Below are positions 15,344-21,482 of a DNA stretch of 21,482 bases, in pieces; position 1 is the first letter of the stretch, and every line of letters begins with the position of its first letter. A program made the position numbers and the translations under genes. Source of the stretch: an uncultured Sphingomonadales bacterium (GTDB lineage: Bacteria > Pseudomonadota > Alphaproteobacteria > Sphingomonadales > Sphingomonadaceae). A model generated the notes under the pieces. That model saw only the letters and a program-made list of their open reading frames with translations, had not been told where the DNA came from and ran no database searches. The stretch covers positions 1 to 21,482 of the forward strand of contig CALCBC010000123.1 of assembly GCA_937898525.1 (NCBI GenBank). Direction: 5' to 3'.

Positions 15344-16101
15344 ACGTCCGGGGCGCCATCGCGATCTTCAACAACGAGCTGGCGCGGTTCTTCCGCACGG
15401 TGTTCGGCTCGCTGCTGTCGCCTGTGCTGACGACGAGCCTCTACTTCATCGTCTTCGGCGCAGCGATCGGCTCGCGGATGCAGGATGTCGGCGGCGTCTC
15501 GTACGGCGCCTTCATCGTTCCCGGCCTGCTGATGCTGACGCTGCTCAGCGAGAGCACCTCCAACGCCAGCTTCGGCATCTATATGCCGCGCTTCACCGGG
15601 GCGATCTACGAGCTGCTCAGCGCGCCGGTCGGCGTCGCGGAGACGCTGATCGGGTTCGTCGGCGCGGCGGCGATGAAGTCGCTGATCATCGCCGGGATCA
15701 TTCTCGTGACCGCGATGCTGTTCGTCGACTACTCGATCGCCCACCCGGTGCTGGCGGTCGGCTACATCGTCCTCGTCGCCTCGGCATTCTCGCTGTTCGG
15801 CTTCATCCTCGGCATCTGGGCCGACGGGTTCGAGCGGCTGTCGATCATCCCGATGCTCGTGCTGACCCCGCTGACCTTTCTTGGCGGCACCTTCTACTCG
15901 GTCGACATGTTGGAAGAGCCCTGGCGGACGGTCGCCCAGTTCAACCCCGTGTTCTACCTCGTCAACGGCCTGCGCTGGACTTTCACCGGCAGTGCCGACG
16001 TTTCGATCGGGCTCGCCTTCGGCATGACGCTGGGCTTCGTCGTGCTGTGCGTTGCAGTGATCGCGGTGATCTTCCGCACGGGGTGGCGGCTGCGCGGCTG
16101 A
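15340..16101 (+). CDS. ABC-2 type transporter permease
   Basis: A 253-residue inner-membrane permease with six hydrophobic segments, of the YadH/ABC-2 family that partners CcmA/YadG-like ATPases. The N-terminus MNVRGAIAIFNNELARFFRTVFGSL contains the amphipathic interface helix. SPVLTTSLYFIVFGAAIG starts the first membrane helix. YGAFIVPGLLMLTLLSES and TPLTFLGGTFYSVDMLEEPW...FNPVFYLVNGLRW are conserved family segments near the second and fifth-sixth helices. It overlaps the ATPase gene by four bases. E. coli YadGH itself has no firmly established substrate, so only 'exporter' can be said. Confidence 0.92.
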   Translation: MNVRGAIAIFNNELARFFRTVFGSLLSPVLTTSLYFIVFGAAIGSRMQDVGGVSYGAFIVPGLLMLTLLSESTSNASFGIYMPRFTGAIYELLSAPVGVAETLIGFVGAAAMKSLIIAGIILVTAMLFVDYSIAHPVLAVGYIVLVASAFSLFGFILGIWADGFERLSIIPMLVLTPLTFLGGTFYSVDMLEEPWRTVAQFNPVFYLVNGLRWTFTGSADVSIGLAFGMTLGFVVLCVAVIAVIFRTGWRLRG

Positions 16102-16118
16102 GCGGCTACCAAGTCTTC

Positions 16119-17066
16119 ATGGCCTCGCACGCGCGCCTTCTCGTTCTCTGCCTCGCCGTGGTGCCGGTGCCCGCAGTGGCCGAGCTCCCCGAGCCGGTCC
16201 GCGCGATGATCGAAGCCGCGATCGACGGCGGCGATCCTGCAAAGGTCGCCGCGGTCGTCGAAGTTGCACGCAAGACCAATCCCGACGACGTCGCGGAAAT
16301 CGACGCGCTGTACCGGGCGTTCAGGGCGCGGCAGGCGGAGCTCGCCGCCGAGAAGAAGGCACGCGAGGAGGAGGCCATTCGCACGGCCGGCCTGTTCGAG
16401 AACTGGAAGGGGCGTGGCCAGATTGGCGCGTTCCACACCACCGGCAACACGGACAATGTCGGGGTAACCCTGAGCCTAGCGATCACGCGTACCGGCATCG
16501 ACTGGGAGCACAGGGTGCGGGCCACGGCCGACCTGCAGCGCAGCCAGGGGCGGACCACGCGCGAACAGTATCTGGTTTCCTATGAACCCCGGTACGAGAT
16601 CGAAAGCGACCTGTTCGTCTACGGTCTCGGACAGTTCGAACGTGACCGCTTTCGCGGTTTCTCGGGTCGCTATTCGGTTTCGGGCGGCCTCGGCTACAAA
16701 TTGCTCGACAGCCAGGGTGCGCAGTTGTCGATCAAGGCGGGGCCCTCATGGCGGTATGTCGAACTCCTCGACGGCACGAGCGACTCCAGTTTTGGCGGCC
16801 TCGCTGGTCTCGACTTCGATTGGCAACTCGCGCGGAACCTGAAGCTGACGCAGGACGCGAATCTGGTTGCCGATTCGGGCGGTGCGGCGACGGTAATCGT
16901 CGACTCGACCTCGACGAGCGTGCTCCTGACTACGGGGCTCGAGGCACGCATCGGCAAAGGCCTCAGCACGCGGCTCACCTATACCATCGATTATGACAGC
17001 AATCCGCAGCCGAATTCGGTCTCTACGGACACGTTGTCGCGCTTCACGCTGGTCTACGACTTTTAG
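16119..17066 (+). CDS. DUF481 domain-containing outer membrane beta-barrel protein
   Basis: A 315-residue exported protein. The signal peptide MASHARLLVLCLAVVPVPAVA is cleaved after AVA. Then come a short helical region (about 22-90) with a charged stretch RARQAELAAEKKAREEEA and a YdiY/DUF481 barrel domain (about 95-315). The barrel domain shows alternating beta-strands (GAFHTTGNTDNVGVTLSLA, YGLGQFERDRF, GLGYKLLDSQGAQLSIKAGP) and ends in aromatic YDF, as outer-membrane barrels do. It follows the permease by 17 bp, so the three genes could work together in export across both membranes; that is inference from position. A long frame running in from 15114 is not the coding start. Its third-codon-position GC looks lower than in neighbouring genes. 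Confidence 0.88.
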   Translation: MASHARLLVLCLAVVPVPAVAELPEPVRAMIEAAIDGGDPAKVAAVVEVARKTNPDDVAEIDALYRAFRARQAELAAEKKAREEEAIRTAGLFENWKGRGQIGAFHTTGNTDNVGVTLSLAITRTGIDWEHRVRATADLQRSQGRTTREQYLVSYEPRYEIESDLFVYGLGQFERDRFRGFSGRYSVSGGLGYKLLDSQGAQLSIKAGPSWRYVELLDGTSDSSFGGLAGLDFDWQLARNLKLTQDANLVADSGGAATVIVDSTSTSVLLTTGLEARIGKGLSTRLTYTIDYDSNPQPNSVSTDTLSRFTLVYDF

Positions 17067-17107
17067 GGCTTGGGGAGATGCGCCGCTGCGGCTAGCGCGC
17101 GGTCGCG

Positions 17108-18232
17108 ATGACCCGCTTCCGGTTCACGATAGACGCGACTGACGGCAAGGCACGCACCGGGCGCATCCGGATGCGCCGCGGCGAGGTTCGCACGCCGGCC
17201 TTCATGCCTGTCGGCACGGCCGCAACGGTCAAGGCGATGAAACCGGAGGCCGTGCGCGAGAGCCGGGCCGACATCATCCTCGGCAACACCTACCACCTGA
17301 TGCTGCGCCCCGGTGCCGAACGGGTCGCCCGGCTCGGGGGGCTGCACCGGTTCATGAACTGGCCGCGCCCGATCCTGACCGACAGCGGGGGCTACCAGGT
17401 CATGAGCCTCAGTGACCTGCGCAGGCTAAGCGAGCAGGGTGTCGAGTTCCGCAGCCATCTCGACGGCTCGAAGCACATGCTCACGCCCGAGCGCTCGATC
17501 GAGATCCAGCGCCTGCTCGGCTCTGACATCGTCATGGCGTTCGACGAGTGCCCGCGCACCGACCGACCGCGCGACGAGATCGCCGCCTCGATGGAACTGT
17601 CGATGCGCTGGGCCAGGCGCAGCCGCGGCGCGTTCGATGCCGGCGGCGAACACGCCGAGCGTGCGGCGCTCTTCGGCATCCAGCAGGGCGCGCTCGACGA
17701 GGACCTGCGGTTGCAGAGCGCGCAGGCGCTGCGCGAAATCGGCTTCGACGGTTACGCGATCGGCGGGCTTGCCGTGGGGGAAGGGCAGGAAGCGATGTTC
17801 GCCACGCTCGACTTCGCTCCCGGCCAGCTGCCGGAGGACGCTCCGCGCTACCTGATGGGCGTGGGCAAGCCCGACGACCTCGTCGGCGCGGTCGAGCGTG
17901 GAATCGACATGTTCGACTGCGTGCTGCCGACCCGATCTGGCCGAAACGGCCAGGCGTTCACCTGGACCGGCCCGCTCAACTTGCGCAACGCGCACCACGC
18001 CGAAGACGCCGGCCCACTCGACCCGCGCTGCCCGTGCCCGACCTGCGCCCACTATTCGCGCGCCTATCTGCACCACCTGCAGAAGGCCGGTGAGATCCTC
18101 GGCGCGATGCTCGTGACCGAGCACAACCTGTGGTTCTACCAGCAGCTCATGCAGGCGATGCGCGACGCGATCGGGGAAGGGCGCTTCGCCGGCTTCGCGG
18201 CGGACTTTCGCCGCGACTACCTGTCCCGCTGA
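17108..18232 (+). CDS. tgt: Queuine tRNA-ribosyltransferase (tRNA-guanine transglycosylase)
   Basis: Exchanges guanine 34 for preQ1 in tRNAs for Asp, Asn, His and Tyr. The protein has 374 residues. DSGGYQVMSL carries Asp92 and AFDECPR carries Asp146. The catalytic nucleophile is Asp270 in MFDCVLPTRSGRNGQAFT. The structural zinc site is complete: Cys308, Cys310 and Cys313 (CPCPTC) plus His339. These positions line up with Asp102/156/280 and Cys318/320/323, His349 of the Zymomonas mobilis enzyme with a constant offset of ten. The ATG at 17108 gives MTRFRFTIDATDGKAR. It works with queA in the same pathway. The last 16 bases overlap the 3' end of a small minus-strand gene. Confidence 0.97.
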   Translation: MTRFRFTIDATDGKARTGRIRMRRGEVRTPAFMPVGTAATVKAMKPEAVRESRADIILGNTYHLMLRPGAERVARLGGLHRFMNWPRPILTDSGGYQVMSLSDLRRLSEQGVEFRSHLDGSKHMLTPERSIEIQRLLGSDIVMAFDECPRTDRPRDEIAASMELSMRWARRSRGAFDAGGEHAERAALFGIQQGALDEDLRLQSAQALREIGFDGYAIGGLAVGEGQEAMFATLDFAPGQLPEDAPRYLMGVGKPDDLVGAVERGIDMFDCVLPTRSGRNGQAFTWTGPLNLRNAHHAEDAGPLDPRCPCPTCAHYSRAYLHHLQKAGEILGAMLVTEHNLWFYQQLMQAMRDAIGEGRFAGFAADFRRDYLSR

Positions 18233-18393
18233 ACCGTCGCCGTTTCCAGGCGGGTGCCCGGATAAGCGACGAAGCGCCCGCTGCGGCGGTCGAAGAAGCC
18301 GGCGCCGATGGCGTTCGCGAAGCGTTGGGCGAGGCCCAGGTCGGAATACCACTTGCCGATGCGATGGGGGGTCACGAAACGAAACTTGATCAT
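18217..18393 (-). CDS. Small basic protein of unknown function (58 aa)
   Basis: An open frame from ATG 18393 encodes 58 residues starting MIKFRFVTPHRIGKWYSD and continuing through LAQRFANAIGAGFFD, RRSGRFVAYPGTRLE. The pattern looks like real protein: mixed hydrophobic, aromatic and charged residues, and no low-complexity arginine/alanine runs as in the shadow frames. It is basic and has no signal peptide or membrane segment. I do not recognise a domain. The open frame continues upstream to 18543, but that part lacks protein-like character, and the MIKF start is the more natural one. No strong ribosome binding site is visible. Its last 16 bases overlap the end of tgt on the opposite strand, so the two are convergent. 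Confidence 0.55.
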   Translation of the reverse strand: MIKFRFVTPHRIGKWYSDLGLAQRFANAIGAGFFDRRSGRFVAYPGTRLETATVQRDR

Positions 18394-18587
18394 TGCCCGC
18401 GATGAATGCCGAGAGGCCCGTCGGGTTCCGCAGGTATTTGAAAAGGCGTCGGCAATCAGGCGGAAAAGCGTCCGGCGGGGGGCTAGGCGGACGATACGAG
18501 CACAGAAGGTGCCGCCGATGTTCCCTTGCAATTTGCTCGGCACAGAGTCACCCTCCGCGCAGTAAAGGGACTGAGGGGCGTAAATAC

Positions 18588-20573
18588 ATGAAGTTTAGTC
18601 GTTTCGCCGCGCGCGCAAGCGTGCTGGCGTTCGCTGCGGTGACATCTGCCGGCGGCGCGCAATCGGTCGATCCACTGGCCGAGAAGTTCGGCGCCCGTGA
18701 ATCCGTCCGAGACATCAGCATCTCGCCCGAAGGCAGCCACATCGTTCTCGTCGCACCGCGCCCCGACGGAGGGGAGAGCGCAGTGGTCGTTTCGCTGGCC
18801 GACGGCTCGGCGGTTCCGGTGCTGGGCGCGAACGGGACGACCGAGCAGATTGTAGGCTGCTCCTACGTCATCGAGACCCACGTCGTGTGCGAGCTCTACC
18901 TGCGCAAGGGTACCGGTCTCGACGTCGAGACCGGTACCCGGCTCGTATCGGTCAGCGCGGACGGAAAGAAGATGCAGCAGCTGACCGCCGAGATGCGGTC
19001 GACTGCGCTGTGGGACAGCTATTCGGGCGGGGCGATCGTCGACTTGAACGTCCCGGGCAAACCGAATTCGATTCTCATGACGCGCTACTTCGCTCCCGAG
19101 GTCCAGGCCGGGAGGGTGGCCGCGAATACCTTCGAAGGCCTGGCGGTCGAGGAAGTCGACATTGTCACATTGCAGCGCAGGCGGGTCGAGAACCCGCGCG
19201 AGTCGGCAGTCGGCTACGCTTCAGACGGCCACGGCAACGTTCGCCTGATGGCAACGCAGCCTACGCGAGAAAGCGGCTACGCCAGGCGCCAGGTGAATTT
19301 CTCCTACCGCCCGATGGGAGGGAACTGGTCCCCGCTTTCGACCGTGACGTTCGACGCAGGGATTTCGACCGGTTTCCAGCCGGTCGCCGTCGATGCGGCC
19401 GAAAACGTTGCGTACGGTTTCGCGTCCAACAACGGCTTCCGGGGCCTGTTCCGCATGGCGCTGGACGGCAGCGGCACGACCTCGCTGGTGCTCGGGCGCA
19501 ACGATACCGACATCGACGGATTGCTTCGCATAGGCCGCAACCAGCGCATCGTGGGCGCGACTTACGCCACCGACCGTCGCGAGTTCGAATACTTCGACCC
19601 CGAGCTGAAACGGTTGTCCGAAGCGCTTGCGAGGGCGCTCGGCGGAAACAAGTTCGTCAGCATCGTCGATTCCACTGCCGACGAGGGCAAGCTGCTGATC
19701 TATGCGGGCAGCGATACCGACCCAGGCGCCTACTATCTCTACGACAAGTCGACCCGTCAGCTCGCGCAGCTGTTCCCCGCGAGACCGGAACTGGCTGGCG
19801 TCGCGCTCGGTGAGATGCGATCGATCCAGTATCCGGCTTCGGACGGGACCATGGTGCCGGGCTATCTTACGCTGCCCGCCGGAAGCGACGGCAAGAACCT
19901 GCCCGCGATCGTCATGCCGCACGGCGGACCGCAGGCGCGCGACGAATGGGGCTTCAACTGGCTCGCACAGTATTTTGCGGCCAGGGGCTACGCTGTACTC
20001 CAACCGAACTTTCGCGGATCCGCGGGCATGGGCGTCGCATGGTTCGACAAGAATGGCTGGCAGGCGTGGGAGACCGCAGTCGGAGACGTCAACTCGGCCG
20101 GCCGCTGGCTGCAGGACCAGGGCATCGCCGCATCCGGCAAGCTGGCGATCGTCGGCTGGTCCTACGGCGGCTACGCCGCGCTGCAATCGCAAGTACTCGA
20201 CCCCGAACTGTTCCAGGCTGTGGTCGCGATCGCACCGGTGACCGACCTTGAGCGCTGGCGCGAGGAATTCCGCAACCGCGCGAACTATCTTGTGATGGAC
20301 AATTTCATCGGCCGCGGACCGCATCTCGAGGCCGGGTCACCGGCGCGTCATGCCGCTTCGTTCAAGGCCCCGGTGCTGCTGTTCCACGGCGATGCGGACA
20401 TCAATGTCGGCATGAGCGCCTCTCGGCTGATGGAGAGCCGTCTCAAGGTTGCGGGCAAGCCGGTGACCTACGTCGAGTTCCACGATCTCGACCACCAGCT
20501 CGACAGTGCCGAGGTTCGGGCGCGCATGCTGTCGCAAACCGACGAGTTTCTGCGCCGCCATCTCGGCCTGTAG
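18588..20573 (+). CDS. Exported S9 family (prolyl oligopeptidase-type) peptidase
   Basis: A 661-residue serine peptidase or hydrolase. The signal peptide is MKFSRFAARASVLAFAAVTSAGGA, cleaved near residues 24-26, so it is periplasmic or secreted. Residues about 30-410 form the WD/beta-propeller-like half of S9 enzymes. Residues about 420-661 form the alpha/beta hydrolase half, with the oxyanion-region motif MPHGGPQARDEWGF. The nucleophile elbow is GWSYGG (Ser525), the acid is Asp604 in HGDADINV, and the base is His636 in DLDHQL. It is probably a peptide-cleaving enzyme acting on imported or wall-derived peptides; the substrate is unknown. The ATG at 18588 has GAGGGG about ten bases upstream. 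The ORF's apparent start at 18393 lies in the intergenic region. Its codon use looks less GC-biased than that of the neighbours. Confidence 0.92.
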   Translation: MKFSRFAARASVLAFAAVTSAGGAQSVDPLAEKFGARESVRDISISPEGSHIVLVAPRPDGGESAVVVSLADGSAVPVLGANGTTEQIVGCSYVIETHVVCELYLRKGTGLDVETGTRLVSVSADGKKMQQLTAEMRSTALWDSYSGGAIVDLNVPGKPNSILMTRYFAPEVQAGRVAANTFEGLAVEEVDIVTLQRRRVENPRESAVGYASDGHGNVRLMATQPTRESGYARRQVNFSYRPMGGNWSPLSTVTFDAGISTGFQPVAVDAAENVAYGFASNNGFRGLFRMALDGSGTTSLVLGRNDTDIDGLLRIGRNQRIVGATYATDRREFEYFDPELKRLSEALARALGGNKFVSIVDSTADEGKLLIYAGSDTDPGAYYLYDKSTRQLAQLFPARPELAGVALGEMRSIQYPASDGTMVPGYLTLPAGSDGKNLPAIVMPHGGPQARDEWGFNWLAQYFAARGYAVLQPNFRGSAGMGVAWFDKNGWQAWETAVGDVNSAGRWLQDQGIAASGKLAIVGWSYGGYAALQSQVLDPELFQAVVAIAPVTDLERWREEFRNRANYLVMDNFIGRGPHLEAGSPARHAASFKAPVLLFHGDADINVGMSASRLMESRLKVAGKPVTYVEFHDLDHQLDSAEVRARMLSQTDEFLRRHLGL

Positions 20574-20581
20574 ACGGAGAA

Positions 20582-20602
20582 GGGCGGCCCCACGGGCCGC
20601 CC
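20582..20602. terminator. Hairpin between convergent peptidase and rpsD genes
   Basis: A perfect 9-bp stem (GGGCGGCCC/GGGCCGCCC) with a three-base CAC loop, eight bases after the S9 peptidase stop. It has no T-run, so it fits an intrinsic terminator only loosely. It is symmetrical and could serve both convergent transcripts. Confidence 0.6.
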
Positions 20603-20682
20603 GTTACCTCGGCACTCGCGAAGCGCTACCGACCGCGGAACGTCGGATACTCCGATGCCGCAATCGCGGCGCCGGTGGCACA

Positions 20683-20708
20683 GGGTCCCGGCTTGCGCCG
20701 GGACGACG
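20683..20708. repeat. CCGGC-type hairpin repeat
   Basis: GGTCCCGGCTTGCGCCGGGA and following ACGACG. The stem is CCCGGC/GCCGGG around TTGC. It resembles the units at 1188-1309 and 12882-12962 but is single, and it has ACGACG where the others have ATGACG. It lies three bases past the rpsD stop. Confidence 0.75.
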
Positions 20709-20711
20709 ACG

Positions 20712-21326
20712 TCAGCGCGAGTAGAACTCGACCACGAGGTTCGGTTCCATCGTCACCGGATAGGGAACCTCGTCGAGCTTCGGCACGCGGGCGAAGGTCA
20801 CCTTGTCGGTGCCGTCGGGAACGACGTAGTCGGGGATGTCGCGCTCGGGCAGGCTCTGCGCCTCGATCACCAGCGCCATTTCCTTGGCCTTGTCGCCGAG
20901 GCTGACGACGTCGCCCGGCTGCACGCGGCGGCTGGCGATGTTGCACTTCACGCCGTTGACGCGGATGTGGCCGTGGCTGACGAGCTGCCGCGCGGCGAAG
21001 ATCGTCGGCGCGAACTTGGCGCGGTACACCACCATGTCGAGCCGCTGCTCGAGCAGGCCGATCAGGTTCTGGCCGGTGTCGCCCTTCATGCGATCGGCTT
21101 CCTGATAGGTCCGCTTGAATTGCTTTTCGGTGACGTCGCCGTAGTAGCCCTTGAGCTTCTGCTTGGCGCGCAGCTGCAGGCCGAAGTCGCTCATCTTGCC
21201 CTTGCGGCGCTGGCCGTGCTGGCCCGGGCCGTAGGAACGGCGGTTCACGGGGCTGTGCGGACGGCCCCAGATGTTCTCGCCCATGCGGCGGTCGAGTTTA
21301 TGCTTGGCGCTCTTGCGCTTCGACAT
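20712..21326 (-). CDS. rpsD: 30S ribosomal protein S4
   Basis: Primary 16S rRNA-binding protein that starts assembly of the small subunit body. The protein has 204 residues, normal length. The N-terminal domain begins MSKRKSAKHKLDRRMGENIWG and includes RRSYGPGQHGQRRKGKMSDFGLQL. It has no zinc-binding cysteines. The S4 RNA-binding domain follows, about 92-150 (LEQRLDMVVYRAKFAPTIFAARQLVSHGHIRVNG). The C-terminus is PYPVTMEPNLVVEFYSR. The ATG at 21326 is preceded by GGAG about ten bases upstream; the ORF's start at 21374 lies in the leader. Here the gene is alone, not in the alpha operon with rpoA, which is usual in alphaproteobacteria. It converges with the S9 peptidase gene. The leader contains a 7-bp hairpin (21444-21464, GAGCGGC/GCCGCTC). 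Confidence 0.97.
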   Translation of the reverse strand: MSKRKSAKHKLDRRMGENIWGRPHSPVNRRSYGPGQHGQRRKGKMSDFGLQLRAKQKLKGYYGDVTEKQFKRTYQEADRMKGDTGQNLIGLLEQRLDMVVYRAKFAPTIFAARQLVSHGHIRVNGVKCNIASRRVQPGDVVSLGDKAKEMALVIEAQSLPERDIPDYVVPDGTDKVTFARVPKLDEVPYPVTMEPNLVVEFYSR

Positions 21327-21482
21327 GCGTCGATACTCCAATTTGCTGTCGCCGCCCCTGTGGCAGCGCTTCAACCCGGCATCGCACCGACGAACCTTGC
21401 GTTCGCCGCGGCCGCCGCTTCACCGGGGTGCGGGGCCAATTGCGAGCGGCGCCCTTGGCCGCTCGAGGGCGAAAAGTCAACG

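Noticed and set aside
21452..21480. rpsD promoter with TTGACT at 21480-21475
   Set aside because: The -35 box is good, but the hexamer 17 bases on is CAAGGG, which does not resemble a -10 and lies inside a hairpin. Too weak to list as a promoter.

Overview
The window is a GC-rich chromosomal segment, densely packed with housekeeping genes. Protein families, gene order and the dispersed hairpin repeats point to an alphaproteobacterium, most likely in Sphingomonadales (Sphingomonas/Erythrobacter-like). That placement is inferred from recognisable families, not from a database comparison. I see no rRNA, tRNA, prophage, transposase gene or CRISPR array.

Left third (1-5553). The minus strand carries miaA, ilvB, ilvN, ilvC and the start of a lipoprotein gene that runs off the left edge. 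ilvB/ilvN (acetolactate synthase) and ilvC (ketol-acid reductoisomerase) form the first two steps of branched-chain amino acid synthesis. ilvB and ilvN overlap as TGATG. ilvB has a terminator-like hairpin plus T5 directly before its ribosome binding site. serB (phosphoserine phosphatase) diverges from miaA, and the 5' ends of the two genes overlap.

Middle (5554-10451). After a repeat-filled gap come three minus-strand genes: a DUF418 membrane protein, a small membrane protein, and purL (the purine enzyme FGAM synthase II). A 178-bp imperfect inverted repeat fills most of the space between purL and the divergent xseB.

Right half (10452-18232, plus strand). The order is xseB, ispA, coaD, a periplasmic cyclophilin, queA, an ABC ATPase/permease pair, a DUF481 outer-membrane protein and tgt. 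queA and tgt are both queuosine tRNA-modification genes, and the transporter pair plus the DUF481 gene lie between them.

Right end (18217-21326). A 58-codon minus-strand gene overlaps the 3' end of tgt. It is followed by an exported S9 prolyl-oligopeptidase-type peptidase (+) and convergent rpsD (-).

The most notable non-coding content is short palindromic repeats. Nearly every gap longer than about 130 bp holds one or more. They include two related 155-168 bp elements with terminal hairpins, several CCGGCGAA-type hairpins, three 13-bp palindromes at an exact 18-bp period, and the 178-bp foldback. I found no clearly new multi-gene system. The best leads are the repeat elements, the ilvB leader, the serB/miaA overlap and the small ORF beside tgt.
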